Below are positions 4,038 to 18,000 of a stretch of 42,939 nucleotides of DNA, piece by piece. Each line of letters starts with the position of its first letter. The stretch's first letter is position 1. The translations under genes and the position numbers were made by a program. A model generated the notes under the pieces. The model was given only the letters and a program-made list of their open reading frames with translations, was not told the DNA's origin and ran no database searches. This DNA comes from a virus, in the IMG/VR virus record IMGVR_UViG_3300030419_003506, positions 1 to 42,939 of that record; one strand, given 5' to 3'.

Positions 4038-6032
4038 ATGCCATTAGCCAACTTTTCTAACCTCAATTTTTCTGAGGTTAAGACAACACTTAAAGATTAT
4101 CTCAAATCGAACTCTAATTTTACCGATTATGATTTCGATGGATCCAATCTTTCATCAATTTTGGACGTTTTGGCATACAATACTTACATTACATCATACA
4201 ATGCCAACATGGTGACTAATGAAGTCTTCATTGATACGGCAACTTTAAGAGAAAATATCATTTCATTAGCAAGAAACATTGGTTATGTACCCCGTCCCAG
4301 GCAAGCAGCAAGGGCAACTGTATCGTTTTTTGTAGATACTAGTGGAATTAATCCTTCACCTGCTTCTCTCACCCTTAAAAAGGGTCCTGTGGCAGCCTCT
4401 TCAACTTCATTTGGTGGTTCATCTTACGTTTTTTCAATTTTAAGTGATATTACCGTTCCAGTTTATGATGGAATTGCTTCATTTAACGATGTTTCAGTTT
4501 ATGAAGGAACATTATTAACAGAAACGTTTACTTATAGCACTAGAACTCCAAATGCGAAGTTCGTTTTACCAAATATTGGTATCGATACAGATTTAATTAA
4601 CGTTATTGTTAAACCAACTGAATCTTCTTCAATTGAAGTAAAATATAGTTCTCAAAATAGTCTTTTTGACGTAAAATCTGATTCAACAGTTTATTATTTG
4701 CAAGAAGTAGAAGATGAAAGATATCAAATTTTCTTCGGAGATGGAATTTTTGGAAAAGCACTCGAAGATGGTAATTATGTTAGTGTAGATTACATTACTT
4801 CAAGTGGAGATGCTGCAAATGGCATCAGTGTTTTCAATTTTGCCGGTAAACTTCAATATACTCGTAATGCTGCTACCTATAATGTCACTTCAGGCATTTC
4901 TTTACTTACAACTGGAATAACTTCCTCTGGAGGTGAAGAAATTGAGTCAGTTGAGTCGGTTAGAAAGTTTGCTCCTCGAATTTATGCTTCTCAAAACAGA
5001 GCAATAACAGCAAATGACTATGAATCACTAATTCCAGCAAAAATTTACCCAGAAACGGAGTCAATTTCCGTTTTTGGTGGTGAAGACTTAATTCCACCCC
5101 AATATGGAAAAGTTTTTATTAGCATAAAACCCAAAAATGGTGATTTTATCCCAAATTTGCTTAAAGAAGAGATAAAACTTAAATTAAAGAAATATGCTGT
5201 TGCTGGAATTGTTCCAGAAATCCTTGATTTGAAATATCTCTATATTGAAGTTAATTCTAAGGTCTATTATAACTCAAATCTTGCTCAATCTGCAGCATAT
5301 GTTTCTGCGTTGGTTCAAAACAATGCAAACAAGTATGCAGAGTCTTCTGATATGAATAAGTATGGTGCTAGGTTCAAATATAGTAAATTTGGATCTTTAA
5401 TTGATAATAGCAATGAAGCAATTACTTCAAATATCACTCAAATTGATATTAGAAGAGATTTGAGAGTTGTATTAAATTCTTTTGCAGAATATTCTATTGG
5501 TTTTGGTAATTCCTTCTATATTAAAAGTATGAGTGGGTATAATATTAAATCCTCTGCATTTAGAATTGCAGGAATACAAGAAGATGTATATGTATCTGAC
5601 ATTCCTAATACAAATAAAGTAAATGGAAGTTTATTCTTCTTTACTTTACCTGCAGTTGGATCACAATCTCCAACTATTATTAGAAGAAACGTTGGATTTA
5701 TTGATTACAAAAATGGTGTCGTAACCTTTAATCCAGTTAATATTCAATCTGGAATGCAGAAAGATGGACAAACTGTTATTGAAATATCAGCATCTCCTGC
5801 TTCAAATGACGTTATTGGATTACAGGATCTTTATTTGCAACTAGATATTAGTAATAGTACGTTTGAAACCGTGGTTGATGAAATTGCTTCGGGATTAGAT
5901 CCATCAGGGTCTAATTATATTACATCTGCAAGTTATCCTAATGGTAACTTAGTTCGTTCTGGAGGTCGTAATACTACTCCGAATGTAGCAGCAACTCCAG
6001 CTGCTCCTTCAACTATTGCTCTCAACTACTAA
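4038..6032 (+). CDS. 6: Baseplate wedge protein gp6
   Basis: 664 residues, close to T4 gp6 (660 aa). The N-terminus (FSEVKTTLKDYLKSNSNFTD, then YDFDGSNLSSILDVLAYNTY) and TNEVFIDTATLRENIISLAR are the typical gp6/gpJ-family segment. FFGDGIFGK and ITANDYESLIPAKIYPETES are further landmarks of baseplate J-like proteins. gp6 dimers form the continuous ring that holds the wedges around the central hub and drive the dome-to-star transition. The ATG follows the gp25 stop by 2 nt, so the pair is probably coupled. The last 40 residues are Pro/Ala/Ser-rich and look flexible. No internal disruption is seen. Confidence 0.95.
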   Translation: MPLANFSNLNFSEVKTTLKDYLKSNSNFTDYDFDGSNLSSILDVLAYNTYITSYNANMVTNEVFIDTATLRENIISLARNIGYVPRPRQAARATVSFFVDTSGINPSPASLTLKKGPVAASSTSFGGSSYVFSILSDITVPVYDGIASFNDVSVYEGTLLTETFTYSTRTPNAKFVLPNIGIDTDLINVIVKPTESSSIEVKYSSQNSLFDVKSDSTVYYLQEVEDERYQIFFGDGIFGKALEDGNYVSVDYITSSGDAANGISVFNFAGKLQYTRNAATYNVTSGISLLTTGITSSGGEEIESVESVRKFAPRIYASQNRAITANDYESLIPAKIYPETESISVFGGEDLIPPQYGKVFISIKPKNGDFIPNLLKEEIKLKLKKYAVAGIVPEILDLKYLYIEVNSKVYYNSNLAQSAAYVSALVQNNANKYAESSDMNKYGARFKYSKFGSLIDNSNEAITSNITQIDIRRDLRVVLNSFAEYSIGFGNSFYIKSMSGYNIKSSAFRIAGIQEDVYVSDIPNTNKVNGSLFFFTLPAVGSQSPTIIRRNVGFIDYKNGVVTFNPVNIQSGMQKDGQTVIEISASPASNDVIGLQDLYLQLDISNSTFETVVDEIASGLDPSGSNYITSASYPNGNLVRSGGRNTTPNVAATPAAPSTIALNY

Positions 6033-6049
6033 GATAGAATAACTATAAA

Positions 6050-9000
6050 ATGGCAACTAAAAAAGTCCAGTTTAACAACATAGTTCAGAATCAGCTTCCT
6101 CAATATGTGAGGACTGATTATCCCTTAGTTTCCGATTTTTTAAAGACATACTATCAAGGGCAAGAGTATCAGGGTGGTCCTATTGACCTGATTCAAAATA
6201 TTGATGAATATGTAAAGGTTGATGAAACTACTGACCTAACTCTTCATGTTGGATTGGGTGCATCTGTTGGTATTACCAGTGACACCATTCAAGTTGATAT
6301 GCAGAAGTATCCTACAGGAACTTTGGGATTCCCAAATTCTTATGGATTACTGAAAATTAATGATGAGATTATTACATATACAGGAATAACAACTTTTGCT
6401 TTTACTGGATGTATTAGAGGATTTAGTGGTATTACTTCTTATAGTAGTCCTACCAATCCAGAAGAATTAATTTTTGAATCTACTGATGCAGAAGAGCATG
6501 ATAAAGGAGATACTGTACAAAATTTAAGTTCTCTTTTCCTTAAAGAATTTTTAGTTAAAACAAAACATCAACTTACACCAGGATTTGAAGGAAGAAATCT
6601 TACATCAAAGTTAAATCAGAATATTTTTATAAAACAAGCAAAAGATTTCTATCTAAGTAAAGGAACAGATAGAGGTTTTGAAATTTTATTTAAATCTTTA
6701 TATAATGAAAATGTAAAAATTGTAAGACCATCAGAATTTCTTTTTACACCATCTAATGCTAATTATAAAATTACAAATGATTTTGTAGTTGAACCAATCC
6801 ACGGAAATCCAGAAAATCTTGAATTTTCTACTTTATATCAAGATGGTTATGGAGGTACTTTTGAGAAGGCATATGCACCAATTACTAATATAGAGACAAT
6901 TCAAGTTGGTGCTGGAAAAACATTTTATAAGTTTAGTATAGATGCTGGATATAATCGAGATAGTGGAGTACAAGGTGTTACTTATGGTACTTTCCATGTC
7001 CATCCCAGAACCAGATTAATTGGTGAAGTAGGAGCAGGTACTACTGTTATTGATGTTGATTCTACTGTAGGGTTTGGTACAACCGGAGAACTGTATTTTA
7101 ATTATGTTGATAATACAATAGGAGTAACTTCTTATACTTCTAAAAACTTAACTCAATTCTTTGGAATAACTGGTTTAGGTAAAACTATTGCAGATGAAAC
7201 TACCATTGGAATTAACACTTTTGCATATGGCAAATCTTCTGTAGATCCTGATGAAACAATTGAAGTAAGAATCACATCTGTTCTTAATAGTCTTGAATTT
7301 TCTGGAAATAACTGTCTTTATGGATCGGGTGATACTGCTAAGATTAAAACTTTGGGTGTTGGTAATACAAGCTTTAAAGCAGCTGATTGGTTCTATAATA
7401 TTTCACCAACTTATAAAGTAAAAAGTATAGTTCTTAAAGATTCTTCTGATTGGACTTACGAAGTTAATTTGGGTGTTAAACACGACTTTAAAATTGGAGA
7501 CAAATCAGTTGCGGTATTTACAGGAACTGATGGTGTATCATTACCTATTTCTAGTATTACGCAAATAACTTCAGATACTTCCTTTATTATAAAAGGTCAG
7601 GGATACATTAATACAGACGATACTTATATTGTTGAGAGGCAGATTTTAAAATCTCATGCCATTAATTATCCTGGTGCTTCCATATATGCTACAAATGTTC
7701 AAAATGTATATCAAAAGAAAGGTTCACCAAATCTTTTAGTTGCTTCTTCTTCTATTCCTACATATGGATCTCAATCATTAGGTCTTGCAGGAGGAGAATT
7801 TGTATTTAATGGAACCTTTAGTGGTGATGAATTTAAAGTTATAACCAATTCAACTACCACTCCTACTGGTGTTCCTGTTGCTGATCATGGATTCTATACA
7901 GGAGATGCTGTATATTATACTCCTCAAATAATTAACAATCCTTTTGTTGATCCTACTAGTGGAACCTCTATAGACAATTTTGAAGTAAGATCTGGATTGT
8001 TTGATGCTACTAAAGATGATGAAGGTCTTTATTTTGTTCAAAGGGTAAATGCAACTACATTAAAGTTTGCAAAAAGTAGAACTAACCTTGCTGATGGTAA
8101 ATTTGTTTCTGTTAATACTAATAGTAATACAGGTATTGTAACTGATAATAAGATAGGTCCGTATGATTTTAATAATAAGACTTTAAAATCTCAGAAATTA
8201 TTAAGAGAAATCGCAGATCCAGTTAATACTGGAACAATTGATGAAACTACTCCAGGAACAACGGGTATATTAATTAATGGAGTAGAAATTTTAAATTATA
8301 AATCGTTTGATCAAGTACATTATGGAAAACTTGAAAGTATTGATGTTTTGGCTCCTGGAAGTGGATATGATGTAATTAATCCACCATTGGCTACCATTAC
8401 TGATACTATTGGAACTGGTGCAACTGGATATGTTGCAGTTTCTGGAGAATTAGAAGAAATTAGACTTATTGATCCTGGTTTTGATTATGAAGCTGCACCT
8501 ACTGTAAAAATTTCTGGTGGTAATGGATCTGGTGCTCGTGCTAAAGTTAATATGCACTTGATAGAACATTCTGTTTCTTTTGATGCCACAATAAACACTA
8601 AGGTTGGTTTAGGAACAACTGTAGGATCTTCTTATTCACAAAGTCTACCTTCGACAATTGGATTTAGTACTTACCATAAGTTTAGGAATGCTGAGGAAGT
8701 TATATACATTACTGATGGTCAAGATGTTATTGGTGGATTAACAACTAATGCAACTTATTTTGTTTCTCAGGTAGGTCCTTCTACAGTAAGATTGCATACT
8801 ACTGAAGCTGGTGCTAGAGCAGGAATTAATACTGTTGAACTAACTTCTTTTGGAATAGGTAAACAATATTTCAGGTCTGTTAGTAAAAAATCTATAGTAG
8901 AGTCTATCAATATTATATCTGGTGGAACAGGATATCAAAATAAGAAAAGGACCACTACTCCTGCAGGAATTAATACCTCTTTAAACAGTATTAATATCAA

Positions 9001-12000
9001 AAATCATGAATATGAATCAGGAGAAATTGTTAATTACACCTGTAATGGTACATTTATTACTGGTCTTACAACTTCTACTGATTTTTATGTAACAAAGGTT
9101 GATAATGATAATTTCAAATTATCTAGTGTTGGGGTAGGAACAACATCTGCTGATTTTTATTATAATACTCAACAATATCGCAATTTAGAATCAGTTGGTG
9201 TAGGAACACATATTTTCAATTATCAAGATATTACTGTATCTCTAGTCGGTAAAGTTGGAATAGATTCTATTGGTGTACATACATTTGAGGCCGAAGTTCA
9301 ACCCATATTCCGAGGTGAAATTACTTCTATACATTTAGAAGATAATGGTGTGGGTTATGGTTCTTCAGAAGTTGTTAATTTCATTAAGGAACCAGGAATA
9401 TCACTATCTTCGGGAATTAATGGTCAAGTTACTCCTACAGTACATAAAGGAGAAATTATTGCTGCTTATGTGGTTAATGGAGGAGAACAATATATTTCTC
9501 CACCCAATTTAGTCATCAATGGAGATGGTTCTGGTGCTGTTCTTACTCCTTTAATGAAAACAGTTGGAGTAGGAACTACAGCACAATATGTTATTGATAA
9601 AGTTAAAGTAATTGAAAAGGGAAGTGGATATACCCAAGAGAATACCACTATTGATGTTATTGCTGCTGGGACGGGAGTACAGCTTCGAGCAAATATTCAA
9701 AAATGGAATGTTAATTTATTTGAAAAATACTATCAGACTGAACAGATTGTTGATGATGATGGATTTATTAAAAAAGGATTGAATAGTGAGTATGAGTTGC
9801 AATATGCTCATCTTTATGCTCCTAGGAAACTTAGAGAATCTGTATATGCTACTAATCAAGAAGGACAATCTTTATATGGAGAGCCTGATTTAAGAAAGGT
9901 TAATGGAATAGAAGCTCCTTCTAGTAATCATTCTCCTATTATTGGATGGGCATATGATGGAAATCCAATATATGGTCCATATGGATATTTGACCAAATCT
10001 GGTGGTACAGTAGCTCAGATGAAGAGTGGGTATGTACAAGAAGCATCCATTAAAGAAAATAGACCTTCTTTAAGTGTATTCCCTGCAGGGTTCTTTATTG
10101 AAGACTTTACATATAAAGAAGTAAATGATGAAACTATTCTTGATAAAAACAATGGAAGATTCTGCATAACACCAGAATTTCCAAGTGGAACTTATGCGTA
10201 TTTTGCCACTATTAGTGATGGTGGATCTGAGCAGGGTGGTAAATTTAATTCCTTTAGATTGCCAGTTTATCCATATCTAATTGGTCATAATTATCAATCC
10301 ACTCCATTAGCATTTAACTTTAATTCTCAATCCAATCAAGATCAATATGAATTAGGTAATTCTGATTGGTGTAGGATCACTACTCCTTATAATTTGGTAG
10401 AAGGGGATCTTAATTATCCTTATATACCTATTCCTAATAAATTATCTCAAACTGTAGATGTTAAAGGAATAGAAGCTGGTTCGATTGAAAATATTGGGAT
10501 AGTAACTGGAGGAAAAAATTATCAAGTTCATGAACCTTTAGTGTTTGATAATGATCGTACAGGAGGAACATTTGCTAAAGCTAAGATTTCTAGACTTCAT
10601 GGTAAAAATGTAACTAGTGTAAGTGCTGCTACAAGTACTATTAGTAATGTTGAAATTTATCCATCAGAACAAAAAGGAAAATATCAACTTATTTCTGAAG
10701 AACCTCATAATTGGGTTAATACTAATATTATTACTGTTACTGGATTATCCACCACTTCTTCAAAAATTGAAGGGACTTATGTTGCTGGTATTAGCTCTAA
10801 TCGTCTTACTTTAGCTGGAGTTGGAACAACAGCAGTTGCAATTGGAACTGATGGTGCCACAGGAATTGTTACTCATTTTGATGTTTCTGGTAATCTTGAA
10901 GATACTAAAATTAGACCTAATGATATTCTTGGAATAGGAACAGAACAAGTAAAAGTACTAAATGTAGAGCCTCTCTTATCACGAATTAGAGTTCTTAGGG
11001 CTTCTAATGGAGTAACAGGAGTTTCTCATACGGTTACTACAGAGATTTTAGAAGATCCAAGAAAGATTATAATAAATGCCGGATTTAATTCAACTTATGA
11101 TTATAGAATAAACGAACAGATTTATTTTAATCCTGTTGATTCTGTTGGTGTATCTACTTTATCTGGGGTAGGAATTGGATCAACAATAGTCTTTACTAAT
11201 CCTGGAATAGGATTAACTGAGATCTTTGTTAAGAGTAAATCCATTTATCTTCCAAACCATCAATTAAAAACTGGAGATCAATTAACATATTCTCCTAATG
11301 GTGGAAGTGGTATTACTATATGGGAAGATGGTAAAGCAGGAGCTGCAGCTGGAGTAAGAACTCTAGTAGATGGTCAGACAGTCTTTGCTGCTGTTGTATC
11401 AGCAGATGTAGTGGGTATATCCACTTGTAAGGTAGGTATGGGTACTACGGGTACTTTTGTGGGCATTGCAAGCACACAGAGGGACTCCACAACGGTCTTC
11501 TTCTCTGGCATTGGTACAGGTGTATACCACAGCTTTAAAACCAATCATTCTAAGATAACAGGAGAACTCTTTAGAGTTACTGCTACTGTTGCAACTGGCC
11601 AAACTCATGGATTATTGAATGAAGAACATGTTTATGTAAATGTAAGTCCTGGAATATCTACTACTGTTGTAGTTCAATATAATGATTACAATCGCAGAAT
11701 TGTAGTTGATCCAAAATCATTTACAGCATCTGGAGTTAATACTACTACAAATGCACTTACTATAACTGATCATGGATTTGAAACTGGAGATAAAATTATT
11801 CACACATCTTCTGATGTTTGTGAAGGTTTAACCGATAATGCAATTTATTATGTAATAAAAGTTGACAGTGATAGTTTTAAATTATCTGATACTTATCATG
11901 AAGCAACTGAACTTAAACCAAATGTTGTTGGAATTGCTTCTACTGGTTCAGGAACTATTAGTCAAATTAATCCATCCATTAAAGCATATAAGAATCAGAA

Positions 12001-15000
12001 TTTAGTTTTTGATCTTTCTCATTCATCTTTAGGATATAGTCATCAATCTACAAATTATCCTGCATTTAGGATGAATTTGTATAAGGATGAAAACTTTACC
12101 AAGATATGGGATACTTCTTTAAGAAGTAATGTATTTAATGTAACTCGAAATGGAACTCCAGGTGTATCAACTGATGCTAATGTAACATTGGCCGTAAATG
12201 AGTATATACCTGATATTTTATTCTACAAATTTGATCCAGTTTATGAAAGTACTCTTCCTACAGTAAAAGCAGAAATTGTTGTAGATTCAACTGTTCTTTC
12301 TGGAAATGAAGTTCAAACTTTAGAAAGTGCATATAATGGTAAACAACAAATTACTGTAGCTTCTACTAATTCCTTTACTTATACTTTAGATAAGATTCCT
12401 GAAAGACTTGCTTATGGGTCTACATCTAATCTATCATATGAGACCGATAGTACTACTGCATATGGATCAATATCGAAAGTCACAATAACCAATCCTGGTG
12501 GAAATTATTTGGCTCTTCCTGGTATTTCAACAATTACAACTGTAGTAGGAAGTAGTGCAGTTCTTGAAGCACAAAGTACTTCGATTGGTAAGATTAAGAA
12601 AGTAAAAATTAACGATATTGGATATGATTTCCCTTCTGATACTACTTTAAAACCAAGTGCTGCTTTACCACAGATTGTTAAAATAGATGCTTTAACATCG
12701 TTCGAATCTGTTGGAGTAACTTCTTTTGGTAGGGGATATGTTTCTGCACCTGAATTAATAGTATTGGATGGAAAGACTAATAAAGTCATTTCAGATATTG
12801 ATCTTAAGTATACTCTTGGAAATCCTGAAGTAGAAATTTTAAAGAATACTTATGGTATTACTAATACACCTCCTACAATTATTCCTGATAGAAACTCTAA
12901 TGGTGTAGGAATTAACACAGTTGGATTTAATACTGTTTCTAAGGATGTAACTGTTACTTTATCTGTTGGATTTAGTACTGCTGATTCCTTCCCATTTGGA
13001 GTTGGTGATAATGTATATGTTGAAGGTATTAGTGTAGGAGTGGGGACAACTGCTAGAGGATATAATTCTGAAGAGTATGGTTATAAATTATTCACCTTAA
13101 CTGCAGTTGATGAGAATTATGGTGGAATAGGAACGGTCACTTATAACCTTTCTGATTACTTTACCAGTGAAATGGCTCCTGAACTTACACCAGGACAATA
13201 TGATTCAATTAATTCAGTAGGAAGAATAGTTCCAGAAAAGTATTTCCCATTATTTGATGTTAAATTACGTCCTAATGATTTTGTAAAGGGTGAAACTGTT
13301 GTTGGTTCTATTAGTAGTACAAAAGGAACAGTTGAAAATTGGTATCCAAATACAGGAATTTTAAGAGTTTCTTCTGATGAAAATTATGTGATCGATGATG
13401 TTCTGGAAGGATTATCCTCTAAAACACAAGGAGTTGCTTCTTCTATAAAATCATTCGATTCTTATATTCTTACTAATGCTTCTTCAAGGGTAGAAAGTGG
13501 ATGGGAGACTGATTCTGGATTCTTTAATAAGAATTTGCAACGAATACAGGATAGTGATTATTATCAAAATCTTTCATATTCAATAAGATCTAGAGTTGAT
13601 ATGGATACCTGGGATGATCCTGTATCTACTCTTAATCATACTTTAGGATTTAAGAAATTCTCTGATTATCAATTAGAGTCTATACCATCTGAGAAAAATT
13701 CTTTAATTGTTGGATTATCTACTGAATTATCTGATTTTAGTGCTGTTAATGATTTGTATAGTATTGGTGATACAAATTGTGTATATGATTTTGATTTAGT
13801 AAAAGAAAATGCTTTAACAGTTGGTTCTAATACCTTATCAAATGAAATAACATTTTCCAATCGTATTTTACAAGATTATCAAGAATCTGTAGGTAATAGA
13901 GTTGTATCTATTAATGACTTTAGTGGAACATTTAATAGTTTACCTAGAGCAACTCGATATAATGTAGTTGATACATTTACTTTATCAGATAGAAGAGCAT
14001 TAAAGTATATTACTTACGTCAGAGATAAAAGATTTACTGCTCAACGACAATTGATGATTGTTGATATTCTTCATGACGGAGCTTTATCATATATTAACCA
14101 GTATGGAAGAGTAGAGAGTATATATGATCAAGGATCATTTGATTTCTCTATTAGTGGTGATGAGGGTCAATTAGTCTTCTATCCTGAGAGATATTCGGTT
14201 AATGATTATTGGATTGCGAATCTTTCTTACAATTTAGATGATAATCTATTAAGTGCAGGAAGTACTGTTATTGGACCTTCTTTAATTGATAATGAAAGTG
14301 TTACTTTATCTGGAATAGGAACTACAACAGTTGTAGGTATTGCTAGTACTTATAGATCTGCCAAAGTGATGGTAGCAATTAATCCAGATCAAGAATATAC
14401 TGAATATGAATATACTCAACTGAATATTGTTCATAATGGAGATGAAGTTGAGGTTATGGAATGGGGTAGAATGATTACCACTCCAGATAGCTGGGCTACT
14501 TCTGGAATGGGAACATTCCGTGGTTATATTGATGGATCAAACTTAAAAATCGATTTCATTCCTAATTCTGATGTTGGTATTGGTACAACTGGAGTAATTA
14601 ACACTACTGTTGTTGCCATGGGAGATTCTACATCTACTGGCATAGGAACAGTTGATCTTAATCATGCAAAACTTCAATGCAACACAACTGGTATTGCTAC
14701 AGCTGGATCTCCAGGAATTAATACAGTTGCTCAGTTTAGTTCTGATTATGAATGTGCTTATTGCTTCATTCAGGTTACAGATGCCACTAATCAAGCATAT
14801 CAATTCTCTGAATTTGTTGTTGTAACTGACTTTGTGAGTGGTGAAACAACAGAGACCTTTGATACTGAATGGGCTAATGTTTATTCTGGTAATGCTGGTC
14901 TTGGAACTCTTGGTTCTAAGTGTGATTCATCAGGAACTGTTTCTATTCTCTTTACACCTAATGCAAGTATTGATACACAAGTAAATGTGTATATGAATGC

Positions 15001-18000
15001 ATTAAAGATTGCTGATGATACTAAGAGTGTAATTGATCTAGGAAATGGTTATATTCAATCTGGATTTGGAGATTATACCGGAACAGAAAGTGATATTAAG
15101 AGATCTTTCCCATTAGAGCATAGAGATGATCCTATTTTTGAAAAATCATTTGATGGTAGTGATAGTTCTATAGTAAGTGCTTCAGATAATACTGTTATTC
15201 TACCAAATCATTTCTTTGTAACTGGAGAGAAGATTACTTATAATCATGCTGGTACTGGTAAAACAATGGCAGTCGGTATTGCGACTACTAGTGGATTTGT
15301 TGGAGTTGGTACAACTAATAAACTTCCTGGAAATGTCTTTGCTGTTAAAATTGATGATGATACGATTAAACTTGCAGAAACTGCTGAGAAAGCATTAAAG
15401 ACTGTTCCTGAAGTAGTAGATATCACTAGTGTTGGTATTGGTACTTCTCATAGATTTAATGCTATTAATCAAAACGCAAAAGTTATGGTTGCGTTGGATA
15501 ATATTATACAATCTCCTATTGTATCAACATCGGTTACTACTCATTTAACTGATAGTGTACTTACAACTGATGATACGATTAATTTTGCGGGAATTACTTC
15601 TTTCTATGGTGCTGATTTAATTGAAATTGGTAGTGAAGTAATGCGTATTGATGCAGTTGGTATTGGGACAAGTGCTAACCAAGTTAGAGTTAAGAGACCA
15701 TGGATGGGAACTGCTTTAGCTGGATATGGAACTGGAACTCTAGTTACTAAAGTTGATGGTAATTATAATATTGTTGATAATACAATTAACTTTGCTGAAG
15801 CTCCATATGGTTTAATTCCTCTCAGTACTTCTACAAATGCACCAGATGATAGAGATTGGGTAGGTATTGCAACTGGATCTAGCTTCCAAGGAAGAATGTT
15901 TATGCGTTCTGGTGTTCCAGACACTGCTAATGAGTCTTATTATAGAAATTATATTTTTGATAGTCTTTCTGCTCAATTTACGGGACAAAAATCTGAATTT
16001 ACTTTACAGTCTGAAGAATCAAATGTATCTGGATTGACTACTGATAATGCTATTATTCTTGTCAATGATATCTTCCAGACTCCTGGATCCACTAACGAAT
16101 ATACTTTACAAGAAGGAACAGCAGGAGTTACCACAATTACATTTACTGGAACTGGATCTTCTGTTCCAGGAGCACCTAACGTAGGAACTCTTCCTATGGG
16201 TGGAATAATCGTTTCTGTGGGGTCTACTGAAGGATTTGGTTATCAACCCCTTGTAGCAGCAGGAGGAACTGTTACAGTCTCTACTGGTGGTACTATTAAG
16301 TCTATCAGTATTGGTAATACTGGATCTGGATATAGAGCTGGTATTCAAACTGTTAATGTTGGTATTAAAACTCTCAGTCGTACTGGAACCAACGTAATTG
16401 GAATTGGAACAGCACAAATCACCACTGGTCATATTACAGGGATTGCTGTTACCAATATGAACCATCTATTCTATTCACCTAGAAAGGTTGCGAATGTTGG
16501 ATATAGTTCTGTAACAGGCATTTCTACTATTACTACACAGACAGATCATGGATTGTCTAATGGTGATGAAGTTGCAGTATCTGGTATTGCCTTTACTTGT
16601 GATTATGCTGGTAGGGTAGGAATTTACACTGCTGTTTATGACAACAGTTCTGGTATTATGACTGTGACCACAGCAGTTGGCCATGGTTTATCAACAACAG
16701 GACAAAAGAGTGTTGTTATCTTTACTGGATTAGGATTTACTTGTGGATTGGATGGTGGATCCAATATTCATTATTATCCACGAGGTGAAGATAGAGCATA
16801 TGATAATGCAGTTTCAATTACCAAAGATGGATCTGATTATACAGTAAGTGATGCTGTATATAATCCCACAACTGGTATAATGACATGCACAGTTGCATCT
16901 CATGGATTCACTAATGGAGATAAAGTTAAATTTGGATTAAATTCTTTAACCTTTACTTGTGATAAAGATAGTCACGGTAGTGAGCATACTTATCCTAGAG
17001 AAAGTGATACTATTGCTGGTCAATGGATTACCATTTCTAATGTAACTACAAATACATTTAGAGTTAATGTTCTACCAGTTGCACCTTCTACAAATACTGG
17101 TGTTCATACATTTGTTAGAGCTGCTACTGATGGATTAACACATAATGATGGAGATATTGCAATTGATGTTGGATATGCTAATGTAGGTGATCAATTTACT
17201 CATCAATTTGTTTCTGCTACTTCAGGTGCTATTGTTGCTGGTGGTGCTTATCCTCATCGATATGTAAGTTCTGTAAATGGTGCTGTTACTAGTGGTGGCA
17301 ATTACAACCATACATTTGTAAGTGCAGGTATTGGAAGTTTGAATGTTGTTGGTGTTGGAACCACAACTGCTACAGATGCCACTTATGATGCAACTACTGG
17401 TAAGTTAGTTTTAACTATTCCAGGTCATGGTTATTCTGTTAATGATACTGTTGGAATCGATACTGGTTCTATAGTATTCACTTGTGCGATGGATAGTTAT
17501 ACAACTAACAAGTCATATCCTCGTTCAGGCGATCCTGTTGGATATCCAACAGCCATTACTGCAGTAGATACCAATACAATTACTGTTAATGTTGGTATTT
17601 CTACTTTAGTAAATCACAATGTTACAGATGCTACTTATAATGCTGATACGGGTGCTTTAGTTCTTACAATTCCTTCACATGGATTAGATGCAGACACTAG
17701 TGTAAGGTTGAAGCAAGATAGTTTATCATTTAGGTGTTCAATGGATGATTATGCATCTATTCATACCTATCCAAGATATACTGATCCTGGATTTAGCACT
17801 GCTATCAATATAGATTCTAAGACTTCAGATACTATTACTTTAAATGTTGGAACATCGAAGACTGCCAACTATAGTATTTCTACTGCCACTTATAGTGCTT
17901 CTGTTGGTATTTTAACAGTTGCCATTGGTGCTGGTCATAGTCTCTTGAAGGGTCAAAGTATTAAGATTGGAACTGAATCATTGAACTTCAGGTGTTCTAG

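Noticed and set aside
16106-16684. Minus-strand ORFs of 119 and 69 aa inside the giant gene
   Set aside because: They are rich in Ser, Asn, Cys and Thr as expected for the antisense of Gly/Thr repeats, and lie fully opposite a strongly supported coding frame.
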